Assembly (NCBI GenBank): GCA_020718845.1
Contig: DYRG01000012.1
Location: forward strand, 23,070-65,265
DNA length: 42,196 nucleotides
DNA from: Thiomargarita sp.
Lineage (GTDB): Bacteria > Pseudomonadota > Gammaproteobacteria > Beggiatoales > Beggiatoaceae
Direction: 5' to 3'
Part shown: piece after piece, positions 15,296 to 24,051 of the stretch
How the letters are laid out: each line of letters starts with the position of its first letter
Numbering within the stretch: the first letter of the stretch is position 1
Made by a program: the position numbers and the translations under genes
The notes under the pieces: model-generated
The model's database searches: none
Told to the model about the DNA's origin: nothing
What the model saw: the letters and a program-made list of their open reading frames with translations, nothing else

Positions 15296-16607
15296 GGAAT
15301 TGCTCTATTTCTTCGATAGTGGTGGGAAGGTTTCTGGAAAAGATTTCATAACCCGTTTCGGTGACTAAAACATTATCTTCAATTCGCACGCCGATATTCC
15401 AAAATTCTTGCGGAATATCTTCTTGATTATCAAAGATATATAAAGCGGGTTCAATTGAAAGCACCATTCCCGTTTCAAATTGTCGCCAATCATTGTCGAT
15501 TTTATAACTGCCGCTGTCGTGAACATCTAATCCCAACCAATGTCCCGTGCGGTGCATAAAAAACCGTAAAAAGGCTTCTTCTTCAAAGAGTTGCGCAATT
15601 TTTCCTATCAATAATCCCGCTTCTTTCAAGCCTTTTGTTAATTCCCACAATGCGGCTTGATGCGGTTCGTTCCAATGGTTTTCTGGTTTGATTTGCTCTA
15701 AAGCTGCTTGGCGAGCATTTAAAACAATTTCATATAAAATTCTTTGTGCTTCAGAAAACCGCCCACTAATAGGAAAAGTTCGAGCAACATCCGACGCATA
15801 GAAATCATATTCTGCACCCACATCAATTAAAACTAATTCGTTCTTTTGTAATGTTGAATGATGCGCATTGTAATGAAAAATACAAGCATTTTTTCCACTT
15901 GCAACCATCGGCGGATAAGCTAATTGCGCCCCTTTTCTTAAAATATCATATTTCAACTGTGCAGCGATTTCATATTCTTTAATATTTTCTCGACTGAGTT
16001 GCATCGCATTTTTTAAAGCATCACAACTCAAATCAACGGCTTTTTGAATACAAATCAGTTCTTCATGATCTTTAATAACTCTCAAATCTCCAATTAAACG
16101 ATCAACTTGCACTAATTCTATCGGAGGATTTGAACCCTTTGGCATTTGTTTTTTTAATTGATGTAACCAATCTAAAACTTGAGTATCAAAATCAGGATAT
16201 TTTCCTAACGAATAATAAAGCTGTTGGCGGCTTTCTAATAAACCCGTTAAAATATCATCAATATCTGAGAAAGGAAAGGCATCATCTGCTCCATATTTTA
16301 AACAAGAGTCCTCTAATCCAATCCGTTCTCCAGAAATGCGTTCTTCTTCTGGATTTTTTTCTTGACAAAATAGCAAATATTCGCCATTTTCTCGGTTTGG
16401 TAATAACACCATTAATGCATTCGGTTCATCAAATCCTGTCAAATAATAAAAATCACTATCTGGACGATACGGATAAAAAACATCTGCATTACGTTGTTTT
16501 AAAGGTGCGTTAAAAATAATTGCAATGCTGTTATTAAGCATTTTCGCCATTAAATTTTGACGACGTTGCGCAAAAGTTTCTCGACTAATTACTGAATTTT
16601 TCTTCAT
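15240..16607 (-). CDS. pepP: Xaa-Pro aminopeptidase
   Basis: Metallopeptidase that removes N-terminal residues preceding proline. 455 residues. The N-terminal creatinase-like domain (about 1-175) is followed by the pita-bread catalytic domain with all five metal ligands: Asp262 (VLIDVGAEYD), Asp273 (SDVAR), His356 (HRTGHWLGLDVHD), Glu386 (SIEPALY) and Glu410 (GVRIEDNVLVT). It overlaps the end of ygfB by 23 bases; ygfB-pepP is a conserved gammaproteobacterial pair, although ubiH and ubiI, which often follow, are absent here. Its C-terminal codons run antisense to the end of moaA. Confidence 0.98.
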   Translation of the reverse strand: MKKNSVISRETFAQRRQNLMAKMLNNSIAIIFNAPLKQRNADVFYPYRPDSDFYYLTGFDEPNALMVLLPNRENGEYLLFCQEKNPEEERISGERIGLEDSCLKYGADDAFPFSDIDDILTGLLESRQQLYYSLGKYPDFDTQVLDWLHQLKKQMPKGSNPPIELVQVDRLIGDLRVIKDHEELICIQKAVDLSCDALKNAMQLSRENIKEYEIAAQLKYDILRKGAQLAYPPMVASGKNACIFHYNAHHSTLQKNELVLIDVGAEYDFYASDVARTFPISGRFSEAQRILYEIVLNARQAALEQIKPENHWNEPHQAALWELTKGLKEAGLLIGKIAQLFEEEAFLRFFMHRTGHWLGLDVHDSGSYKIDNDWRQFETGMVLSIEPALYIFDNQEDIPQEFWNIGVRIEDNVLVTETGYEIFSRNLPTTIEEIEQFLNRPYDSYNEKSSVVLEY

Positions 16608-17109
16608 ATAAATTAAACACGCCAGCTCTCAAATATTCCACTAATTCAATATACGCCGTTTCATTATCATCGGTTTCTATGCAATCATTTAATAATCGAT
16701 GTGAGAAAGTTGCCACATCATTAATAAATTCTTGCTCAATAATATTAAAGCGATCATTGCGAGATTTGCTTAATCCCACCCCATATAAGAAACCTTGACA
16801 CCAATCTTGTAACGCTTGCAAACGTTGTTTTAAAGGGATTTCATCAGAAGGCAATAATAATGAAAATTCAAACTCAACTGATTTGAGTTGTTTTTCAATC
16901 GCATCTAAGAGTTTTTGAAATACAAGAATAGCTTGTTGAGTTTCTTCTGAAGGTTCGGTTTCTTCACCTAATTGAAATGCCCAATCAGCTAATTTTATTT
17001 CATCTTTAAAACATAATAGACCAGTAAAAAAGCCATGCAATTCAGAGACATCAATTAAACTAGAGGTTTGTTTTAAGGTGGTTTGTAATTTAGTGTAAAG
17101 TGCTGACAT
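16585..17109 (-). CDS. ygfB: YgfB/UPF0149 family protein
   Basis: 174 residues, all-helical, soluble. Family features are the N-terminal SELHGFFTGLLC and the central LQDWCQGFLYGVGLS, which match the UPF0149 pattern (E-x-H-G-x-x-x-G and W-x-x-G-F-x-x-G). In Pseudomonas a YgfB protein influences beta-lactamase-related gene expression; in most species the role is unknown. It lies directly before and overlaps pepP, the standard order, and begins one base after the folA stop, so folA-ygfB-pepP is probably one transcript. No strong ribosome-binding site is seen, consistent with coupling to folA. Confidence 0.93.
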   Translation of the reverse strand: MSALYTKLQTTLKQTSSLIDVSELHGFFTGLLCFKDEIKLADWAFQLGEETEPSEETQQAILVFQKLLDAIEKQLKSVEFEFSLLLPSDEIPLKQRLQALQDWCQGFLYGVGLSKSRNDRFNIIEQEFINDVATFSHRLLNDCIETDDNETAYIELVEYLRAGVFNLYEEKFSN

Positions 17110-17604
17110 TTAAAGGATTCTTTTGTAATGGGTAAAATGATAAGAAAAAGTGTTTTTATCGTCGGGTAAATGAGATTCTATACTTAGCATTTCCCATGCT
17201 TTAAAATCAATTTCAGGAAAGAAAGTATCGCCTTCAAATTCACCATCAACCCAAGTGATATACAAATCAGTAACCAACGGTAAAAGCAAAGCATAAATTT
17301 GAGCACCACCAATGATCATGATTTCTTTGTCGAAAGAGAGTTCTTTTAAATCAGAAATCACTTTACAACCTTCAATTTGAATAGGTTGTCGACTTAAAAC
17401 AATGTTTTCACGCTGTGGCAAAGGTCGACCAATCGATTCAAAAGTTTTTCTACCCATCACAACGGTTTTATTTAAAGTGAGTTGCTTAAAATATTTCAAA
17501 TCAGCGGGCAAATGCCAAGGCAAATGATTTTGAAATCCGATAATATTATTTCTTGACATGGCTACGACTATAGAAACTGTCGGCAAAGCGTCTTTCCTCA
17601 TCAT
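17110..17604 (-). CDS. folA: Dihydrofolate reductase
   Basis: NADPH-dependent reduction of dihydrofolate to tetrahydrofolate. 164 residues. Active-site text is clear: NNIIGFQNHLPWHLPADLKYF with the catalytic acid Asp35 (E. coli Asp27), VVMGRKTFESIGRPLP for NADPH binding and IMIIGGAQIY near the second cofactor loop. The ATG at 17604 adds about nine residues compared with E. coli and overlaps the upstream STAND gene by 59 bases; a TTG at 17586 would remove most of the extension. The ribosome-binding site does not decide between them. It is trailed immediately by ygfB. Confidence 0.97.
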   Translation of the reverse strand: MMRKDALPTVSIVVAMSRNNIIGFQNHLPWHLPADLKYFKQLTLNKTVVMGRKTFESIGRPLPQRENIVLSRQPIQIEGCKVISDLKELSFDKEIMIIGGAQIYALLLPLVTDLYITWVDGEFEGDTFFPEIDFKAWEMLSIESHLPDDKNTFSYHFTHYKRIL

Positions 17605-19198
17605 TATCTGGCATTGGAGGCTCCCAAGAAGGATACATTTCTCGAGCTTGATTTAATAAATTTTGAATATCTTTACTGCTACTTTCCCACAAATGATTGA
17701 GCAATTGCAATGCTAAATGATTAGGATCAATAATGATTTCTACGGCTGAATCAAATAAGGCTTGTTGAACAGCTTTTAAATCTGGATCATTGACATATTC
17801 ATAATCGCGCAATAAAGATTGTAATGAACTGACTTCTAATTTACGTTTCAACCAATCAAAATCCAATAATAATGATTTAATTTCTTTATTACGTTTGCTC
17901 GCCGCTAAATGATAGCACAAATAATCATAATAGTAACCGTCATTTACACCATTAATCCAACCTTGCTGACATTGACGCGCATACGCAGATAATAAACGTG
18001 CTTGCAATTTATCTAAGTCGGAGAAATCAATAATGTAATCATATTGGAAACTATGCAAACTCAAATAAATATCGTGTAAATTAATTAAGCCTTTCTCTGC
18101 GAAAGATTCAAGCTCTTCTTGGACTTGTTTCTCTGATAAATTAAATAAATTATTCCAAAACATCATTACCGTTGCAACGGGGATATATTTGTAATCTGCA
18201 AAGACTGCTAAGGTTAAATAATATTCTCCTTCATCGCCCAATGCTTCTAAATACAAATGCAAAGCCTGCATCATATAAGGAGGATATTGCTCTGGAAAAT
18301 CCATTTCTGGATTATTTAAACGTTGACTTAGTTCTTTTGCATCACCTAATAAGTTAAACGTGCCCGCCGTTAATTGTAATGTTAAAGGTGAACCCATGCA
18401 ACTTTCTAATAATTCATTAGAAGGTTTTGCAGCATCTTCGTTATTTTGAGTAAATAGAGTATTTGCTTGTTCGATATTTAAAGGAGAAATATTAAAAAGT
18501 AAAGCGTGTGTTGATTTGAACTTAATAAAATCAAAAATACTTTTCTCAATGCTGGTAATTAATAAACGACATTGCGTTCCCAAATCATAAAAAGGTACAA
18601 TGTGTTCAATTAAGTTAGCATCATCTAAAATCAATAATGCTTTTTTAGCGGCAAAAATACTTTGCAAATAATTGCCCGCTTGTTCTTCATCTGAGAAACC
18701 TAAGGTGGGTTTGCCAGCCATTTCTGATAAACGCAAATATGAAATGCCGATTTCAGGTTCTTTTCCTAAAGAAACCCAATAAATGCCATCAGGAAAAAGT
18801 GCTTGAACTTCAGGATCATAGGCTAATTGCATTGCTAATAAAGATTTACCCGAACCTGCTGGTGCTTGAAACATAATTGGCGCAGTGTAAGGTTCAACGC
18901 CTTTGTTAGCAAGTTGGATTTTAACTTCTGTTAATAACGGGGTTTCAATGAGCAAATGTTTTGGTAAGGTTGGAACGCCATATAAACCTTGCACTTTGTT
19001 TGAAACAACTTGGTTTTTTAAGCGTTTAATTTCGGGATGAAGTTCTTCTAAATTAAATTCAATATGGGTGATTAATTGTAAAATGATTTGGTCTTTGTCG
19101 GCGATAGAAGATTTCTTTTCTGCCAAACGCAAATTTTTTAAGGTATGTTGTAATAAATTTTCGTATTGTTGCTCTAATGTTTCCCAAGCTTGTATCAT
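17546..19198 (-). CDS. STAND/NB-ARC (APAF-1-like) NTPase lacking WD40 repeats
   Basis: 550 residues. A helical N-terminal region (1-70, no recognisable TIR, caspase or nuclease) is followed by an NB-ARC module. This opens with VPTLPKHLL, then Walker A APAGSGKS (112-119), Walker B ALLILDD (187-193), the RLLITS arginine motif (211-216) and GSPLTLQL (269-276), the plant and APAF GxP motif. Winged-helix and helical domains follow, including text typical of the segment before WD40 repeats (KLEVSSLQSLLRDYEY and LLNHLWESSSKDIQNLL). The protein ends about 30 residues after that, exactly where WD40 propellers usually begin. A GGAGA ribosome-binding site precedes the ATG. STAND proteins switch between ADP and ATP states and are often sensors or antiphage factors; this one lacks an obvious sensor or effector. 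It overlaps folA by 59 bases. Confidence 0.88.
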   Translation of the reverse strand: MIQAWETLEQQYENLLQHTLKNLRLAEKKSSIADKDQIILQLITHIEFNLEELHPEIKRLKNQVVSNKVQGLYGVPTLPKHLLIETPLLTEVKIQLANKGVEPYTAPIMFQAPAGSGKSLLAMQLAYDPEVQALFPDGIYWVSLGKEPEIGISYLRLSEMAGKPTLGFSDEEQAGNYLQSIFAAKKALLILDDANLIEHIVPFYDLGTQCRLLITSIEKSIFDFIKFKSTHALLFNISPLNIEQANTLFTQNNEDAAKPSNELLESCMGSPLTLQLTAGTFNLLGDAKELSQRLNNPEMDFPEQYPPYMMQALHLYLEALGDEGEYYLTLAVFADYKYIPVATVMMFWNNLFNLSEKQVQEELESFAEKGLINLHDIYLSLHSFQYDYIIDFSDLDKLQARLLSAYARQCQQGWINGVNDGYYYDYLCYHLAASKRNKEIKSLLLDFDWLKRKLEVSSLQSLLRDYEYVNDPDLKAVQQALFDSAVEIIIDPNHLALQLLNHLWESSSKDIQNLLNQAREMYPSWEPPMPDNDEERRFADSFYSRSHVKK

Positions 19199-19275
19199 CG
19201 CGCTTCTCCTCAGAAGTTATGCCCGAAGGTTCAGAATTTGGTATATTTTAACCTTTTTTGAGCATCGAGTACTTT

Positions 19276-19815
19276 ATGAATGTGATCTCGACCCAAATTC
19301 CCGACGCAATGATCATCGAACCAAAAGTATTTGGTGATGCGCGGGGCTTTTTTTTAGAAACTTATCAAGCGCAACGCTATTTGGCGGCGGGCATTCCGAC
19401 ATTTATTCAAGATAATCAATCACGTTCAGCGAAAGGCGTGTTGAGAGGCTTGCATTTTCAACGCAATTTTCCACAAGGCAAATTAGTGTCGGTCACTCGC
19501 GGGGAAGTCTTTGATATTGCTGTAGATTTACGCAAAAACTCGCCCGCTTTCGGCAAGTGGGTCGGCGTGCATTTGACCGAAGACAATCATCGACAATTTT
19601 ATGTGCCAGCGGGTTGTGCGCATGGATTTTGCGTGTTGTCGGAAGTTGCTGATTTTCAATACAAATGTACCGAATATTATCACCCCGAAGACGAAGGCAG
19701 TATTATTTGGAACGACCCCGATCTCGCCATCGATTGGCAGATAGAAAACCCCAGTTTATCCCCCAAAGACGCGCAAGCTCCTTTTTTCAGAGACGTGAAA
19801 CCCTATGAATTCTAA
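19276..19815 (+). CDS. rfbC: dTDP-4-dehydrorhamnose 3,5-epimerase
   Basis: Third step in dTDP-L-rhamnose synthesis; a cupin-fold epimerase. 179 residues from ATG at 19276, which gives the family opening MNVIxTxIPD; an in-frame TTG at 19258 is rejected because it only adds six unconserved residues. Motifs visible are FGDARGFFLETY (19-30), GVLRGLHFQ with catalytic His60, EVFDIAVDLR, GCAHGFCVLS and DFQYKCTEYY (catalytic tyrosine region). Its end overlaps rfbD by 11 bases. It is divergent from the STAND gene. rfbA and rfbB are not in the window, so the pathway is split in this genome or lies elsewhere. Confidence 0.97.
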   Translation: MNVISTQIPDAMIIEPKVFGDARGFFLETYQAQRYLAAGIPTFIQDNQSRSAKGVLRGLHFQRNFPQGKLVSVTRGEVFDIAVDLRKNSPAFGKWVGVHLTEDNHRQFYVPAGCAHGFCVLSEVADFQYKCTEYYHPEDEGSIIWNDPDLAIDWQIENPSLSPKDAQAPFFRDVKPYEF

Positions 19816-20704
19816 AAAGAAAATCCTTTTAATTAGTTGCACTGGTCAAGTTGGCGCAGAATTGTGGCGTGGATTGCAACCGTTGGGCGAGGTGATTCCC
19901 GCCGATCAAAATTTAACCACCGTCACGCGGCTCGATTTGACCAATCCTCAGCAAATTCGTGAGCTAATTCAACAATTTAAACCAAATATTATCGTAAATG
20001 CCGCTGCATACACCGCCGTTGATAAAGCTGAACAAGATCAACACATTGCAATGGCAGTTAATGCGATCGCTCCTCAAATTCTCGCCGATCTCGCAAAACA
20101 AAATGATGCACTTTTAGTCCATTATTCAACGGATTACGTTTTCGACGGGATTAAAAGAACGCCTTATTTAGAAACCGATACGCCTAATCCCTTGAATATG
20201 TATGGAAAAAGCAAATTAGCGGGAGATCAAGCGATTCAAGCGAGTGGATGTAACTATTTGATTTTTCGGACAAGTTGGGTGTACGGACGTTATGGACAGA
20301 ATTTTTTTCTTACTATTCAAAGACTTGCAAAAGAACGTGAAGAATTACGAATTGTCGCCGATCAAATTGGATCACCTACTTGGAGTCGGTTAATTGCCGA
20401 TATGACCGCACAAGTTTTATCACAATTATATTCCCCGCGATTTAAAAAAGAAATTTTTTCAGATATTTCAGGGATTTACAATTTAACCTGCGGCGGTCAA
20501 ACTAATTGGTGCGAATTTGCGCAACGCATTTCTGAACGTGCGCCCAAACCGCCTCGCGTGATTCCAATTCCGACTGCCGATTATCCCGCGCCCGCAAAAA
20601 GACCTTTATATTCAGTGCTTTCCAATGAAAAATTGGCTCAAACTTTTGGGCTGGAATTACCCAATTGGCAAGAGGCTCTTAATATTTGTTTAAGCCGTTC
20701 TTAA
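19805..20704 (+). CDS. rfbD: dTDP-4-dehydrorhamnose reductase
   Basis: Final NAD(P)H-dependent step to dTDP-L-rhamnose, used in O-antigen or exopolysaccharide. 299 residues, an extended short-chain dehydrogenase. The catalytic pair is Tyr133 and Lys137 (MYGKSKLAG); STDYVFDG and FRTSWVYG are RfbD signatures. The nucleotide-binding glycine motif reads SCTGQVG instead of the usual G-x-T-G-Q-[VL]-G, so its first glycine is serine (Ser11). Overlaps rfbC by 11 bases. A GC-rich hairpin 11 bases after its stop ends the unit. Confidence 0.97.
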   Translation: MNSKKKILLISCTGQVGAELWRGLQPLGEVIPADQNLTTVTRLDLTNPQQIRELIQQFKPNIIVNAAAYTAVDKAEQDQHIAMAVNAIAPQILADLAKQNDALLVHYSTDYVFDGIKRTPYLETDTPNPLNMYGKSKLAGDQAIQASGCNYLIFRTSWVYGRYGQNFFLTIQRLAKEREELRIVADQIGSPTWSRLIADMTAQVLSQLYSPRFKKEIFSDISGIYNLTCGGQTNWCEFAQRISERAPKPPRVIPIPTADYPAPAKRPLYSVLSNEKLAQTFGLELPNWQEALNICLSRS

Positions 20705-20714
20705 TCTGTTTCTC

Positions 20715-20743
20715 GACGTGCAGAGTTGCACGTCATTTTAATT
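20715..20743 (+). terminator. Intrinsic terminator after rfbD
   Basis: A perfect 8-bp stem gacgtgca (20715-20722) with tgcacgtc (20727-20734), a 4-base loop (gagt), and an attttaatt tail. The T tract is short but the stem is strong. Confidence 0.7.
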
Positions 20744-20755
20744 ATCTCAGCAATA

Positions 20756-23632
20756 TCAAGTTGTTACAATCACGCGAATCGCATCTAAACGTAATTGACT
20801 AGATTGCAAATGCTCGGAAAGTTGTTCACGTTGTTGATATAAAAAATCAATTTCATCAGAACGCACATTTGGATTAATTTCTTTTAGCTCTTTTAAACGC
20901 TCAATTTCTTCATCTAAAGTGGCGTGCATAATTGCTAAACTTTCTTTAATTAAAATAGGAAGTTTCTCTGCAACTTGTTTTTGAGATTCTTCTAAAAGTT
21001 CTTGCAAAATTTCACGCTGAGAACGCACCACTGCTCGAGCAGTATGATTATCGATATTTACCGCTGATTTTTGTAATTTAGCGGGCGTAAGTTTCTCGGT
21101 ATAATCCTCAAAATTTCCACTCAACACCAAACGTAAAATAATCGGTGGAAAGAAACGATCGGGTTGTAAATGTTTAGGTGCGGAACAAATCGGAATAAAT
21201 AGGCTTTCTAATAACAACGTACCTGCTTGAATTGTCTTCATTTTTATTGCAATTAACGCGGTATTTCCTTGTTCATTGCTCAACACAGAATCCATTGCAC
21301 CACGCATAAAAGGATGTTCCCACGTTAAGAAATGCAAATCTTCTCGCATTAAAGCCGTTTCTCGATCAAGCGTTACCGTCATTCCTTCTTCGGGTAATTC
21401 AGAGAAACCCACAAACATTTCATCATTAGGCGCAATTAAATAGCTATTTTTAGAATGTTCTTCAAATTTGAAATTAAAACATTCACTAATTTGCTCAATA
21501 TAATCCACTAAACTTTGATCATCATCAAGGGTTTGAATTTCTTTTTGAAGTTGCTCTGCAATGTGTGGACGAAATGAATTGAGTTCTAATAAATGATCAC
21601 GACCTTTTTGCAAATGCGCACGAAGTTTTTGTAAAAGTTTTTGAGCTTTTTCAATCAAATCTTCTAAAGTAATTTCAACATTTTTCTCTGGAAAAGTCGC
21701 TAAAACTTCTAATAATTCATCTTGCAAATATTCATACGCGCCAGCACACGCAGGACAAGTATGTTCAAATGCGTTTAAACCTTCGTGATACCAATGAAAT
21801 AAAACCTCTTGAACACCACCTTGCATATAAGGAACGTGAACATGAATGGTTTCTGCTTGTCCAATCCGATCTAAACGTCCAATTCTTTGTTCTAATAAGT
21901 CAGGATTTAACGGCGTATCAAATAATACTAAATGATGCGCAAATTGGAAGTTTCTACCCTCACTTCCGATTTCTGAACAAACTAAAACTCTCGCACCATT
22001 GTCTGGATCAGCAAAAAACGCCGCAGCTCGATCGCGTTGAATAATACTCATGCCTTCATGAAATACCGTTGCTTGAACACCTTCTGCATATAATGCTTCC
22101 TCTAAATCTAAAGCGGTTCGAGGATACGCACAAATCACTAAAACTTTCGCTGGTTTCAACTCTTCCAACAAACCCGCTAACCAACGCACACGCGGATCAA
22201 AGCTCGACCAAATTTCAGCATCTTTTGCTTTGTGTTTTTGATAATAAACTTCTGGATATAAAATATCTGCTAAAACTTGTGCTTCTTGCGCTTGTAATTT
22301 GTAAATATCAGGTAAATCAAGAGGATATGAATGTAATTGACGTTCTGGGAAACCTTTAATTGCAGCGCGCGTATTTCTCAATAACACTCGACCTGTTCCA
22401 TGCCGATCTAAAAGCAAATCCACTAATTGGCGACGTAAATGTTCTCTTTCTTCTTCAGAAATACTTTGATTAAATTGATGAATCCAATCTGCGTGCGCAG
22501 TTTCTCCCAAGGTTTTTAATAAAATTTCAGTCGCTTCTTCGGGTAGGTTGTTTGAATTTAATAAATGCTGAACTGCATCCGCAACAGGTTCGTAATGTTT
22601 GTCTTCTTCAACGAATTTTTCATAATCGTAGAAACGATCTGGATCAAGCAATCTTAAACGTGCAAAATGCCCCGCCTCTCCTAATTGTTCTGGCGTTGCT
22701 GTTAATAATAATAAACCTTTGGTATTTTGAGAAAGTTTCTCAACTAACGCATATTCTTGACTGACATCGCCTTCATCCCAATACAAATGATGCGCTTCAT
22801 CGACGACTAATAAATCCCATTCTCCACTAATTGCTTGACGTTGACGTAAAGGATTTTCTAATAAAAATCTCAAACTACATAAAATCAGTTGCTCACCATG
22901 AAAAGGGTTATCATTTTGGATTTGTGCGCAACGTTCTTCATCAAATAAACTGAAATACAAATTGAAACGCCGCCGCATTTCAACTAACCATTGATGCGTT
23001 AAACTTTCGGGAATTAAAAGCAAAATGCGCTGCGCACGTTCGGTAAGTAGTTGTTGGTGAACGATTAATCCGGCTTCGATGGTTTTGCCTAAACCGACTT
23101 CGTCCGCCAACAAAACTCGCGGCGCGTAACGATTTGCAACTTCGTGGGCAATATAAAGTTGATGTAAAATCAATGAGATACGCGCACCAAATAAACCTCG
23201 AACGGGCGATTGGGCTAATGTATGCAAGCGATTTAACGTGGTTTGACGTAATTTAAACCATTGATTATTATCAATTTGTCCCGCAAACAAACGATCTTGG
23301 GGTTTGCTAAATTGAATGAAATGCGACAATTCGGATTCGGGAACGCTTTGAATGTGTTGAGAATTTTCAGAAATCCCCTGATATTCTAAAATTCCTTTAT
23401 TTTCAATAATTTGCGTTATTTTAATCGACACATTTGATTGATTCGTGATGGTGTCGCCGATTTGAAAACGGACTCGGCTCAAAGGCGCGCCGCTTTTTGA
23501 ATAGACCCGCGTTTCGTCGCAAGCGGGAAATAAAAGTGTCACGCGCCGCGCGTCGGTGGTGAGAACTGTGCCTAACCCTAATTCGGCTTCCGTATCGCTG
23601 ACCCAGCGTTGTCCACGAATGAAATCTGTCAT
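20756..23632 (-). CDS. rapA: RNA polymerase-associated ATPase RapA (HepA)
   Basis: SWI2/SNF2-type ATPase that recycles RNA polymerase from post-termination complexes. 958 residues, near the family's usual 968. An N-terminal Tudor-like region opens MTDFIRGQRWVSDTEAELGLG, the RapA signature. The ATPase core has Walker A LADEVGLGKT (175-184) and the DEAH box VVDEAHHLYW (Asp278-His281). The second RecA-like domain contains QRIGRLDRIGQ. The C-terminal RapA-specific region is complete. It is monocistronic and convergent with rfbD; the start is preceded by a modest GAAGAAA. No truncation or missing residues were noticed. RapA is largely restricted to gammaproteobacteria, which supports the taxonomic guess. 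Confidence 0.98.
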   Translation of the reverse strand: MTDFIRGQRWVSDTEAELGLGTVLTTDARRVTLLFPACDETRVYSKSGAPLSRVRFQIGDTITNQSNVSIKITQIIENKGILEYQGISENSQHIQSVPESELSHFIQFSKPQDRLFAGQIDNNQWFKLRQTTLNRLHTLAQSPVRGLFGARISLILHQLYIAHEVANRYAPRVLLADEVGLGKTIEAGLIVHQQLLTERAQRILLLIPESLTHQWLVEMRRRFNLYFSLFDEERCAQIQNDNPFHGEQLILCSLRFLLENPLRQRQAISGEWDLLVVDEAHHLYWDEGDVSQEYALVEKLSQNTKGLLLLTATPEQLGEAGHFARLRLLDPDRFYDYEKFVEEDKHYEPVADAVQHLLNSNNLPEEATEILLKTLGETAHADWIHQFNQSISEEEREHLRRQLVDLLLDRHGTGRVLLRNTRAAIKGFPERQLHSYPLDLPDIYKLQAQEAQVLADILYPEVYYQKHKAKDAEIWSSFDPRVRWLAGLLEELKPAKVLVICAYPRTALDLEEALYAEGVQATVFHEGMSIIQRDRAAAFFADPDNGARVLVCSEIGSEGRNFQFAHHLVLFDTPLNPDLLEQRIGRLDRIGQAETIHVHVPYMQGGVQEVLFHWYHEGLNAFEHTCPACAGAYEYLQDELLEVLATFPEKNVEITLEDLIEKAQKLLQKLRAHLQKGRDHLLELNSFRPHIAEQLQKEIQTLDDDQSLVDYIEQISECFNFKFEEHSKNSYLIAPNDEMFVGFSELPEEGMTVTLDRETALMREDLHFLTWEHPFMRGAMDSVLSNEQGNTALIAIKMKTIQAGTLLLESLFIPICSAPKHLQPDRFFPPIILRLVLSGNFEDYTEKLTPAKLQKSAVNIDNHTARAVVRSQREILQELLEESQKQVAEKLPILIKESLAIMHATLDEEIERLKELKEINPNVRSDEIDFLYQQREQLSEHLQSSQLRLDAIRVIVTT

Positions 23633-24051
23633 TTTTCTTCACAATCCTATCAAAATATCCAATTATATAACTTTATTGAAATATTGGTATTTTTTAGTTA
23701 TCAATTAACCTTAATAAAAAAAGATAATTCTTTGATTTATATGTTTTAATTTATAATAAAATTCGAGTTTATCTAAAGTTAAGAATTTTATCCAAGTCAA
23801 ATAAAGATAGAAAGTAAAGAACAAAATTTTATAAATTTGGTGAGGAAAAAATGTTGAAATTGGTAATGAAAAATATTAATTAGCGATTTTATTTTATACA
23901 AAAGAAGTTATCGTTTAATATAGAAAAGAAACGGTATGTTTGTAATAATTAGGTTTTTATTGATGCTCAAATTGCTTTCATCGCCTATACTAATGAATTG
24001 TTTCTTAGATTTAACTAACAAGAATCATTACTCACCTTGGATAATAAGATT
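23633..24051. other. AT-rich intergenic region between divergent rapA and psd
   Basis: About 420 very AT-rich bases. Upstream regions of both rapA (minus) and psd (plus) must be here. A possible -10, TATACT, lies at 23986-23991 for psd without a good -35 at normal spacing. A ten-codon ORF (ATG 23851 to TAG 23883) with a strong ribosome-binding site (gagga, 23842-23846) is present and reads MLKLVMKNIN. It may be a leader peptide or the stub of a decayed gene. No repeat, RNA gene or terminator could be supported. Confidence 0.55.

Noticed and set aside
19199-19275. TATATT near 19242 as an rfbC promoter
   Set aside because: No -35-like hexamer at acceptable spacing was found.
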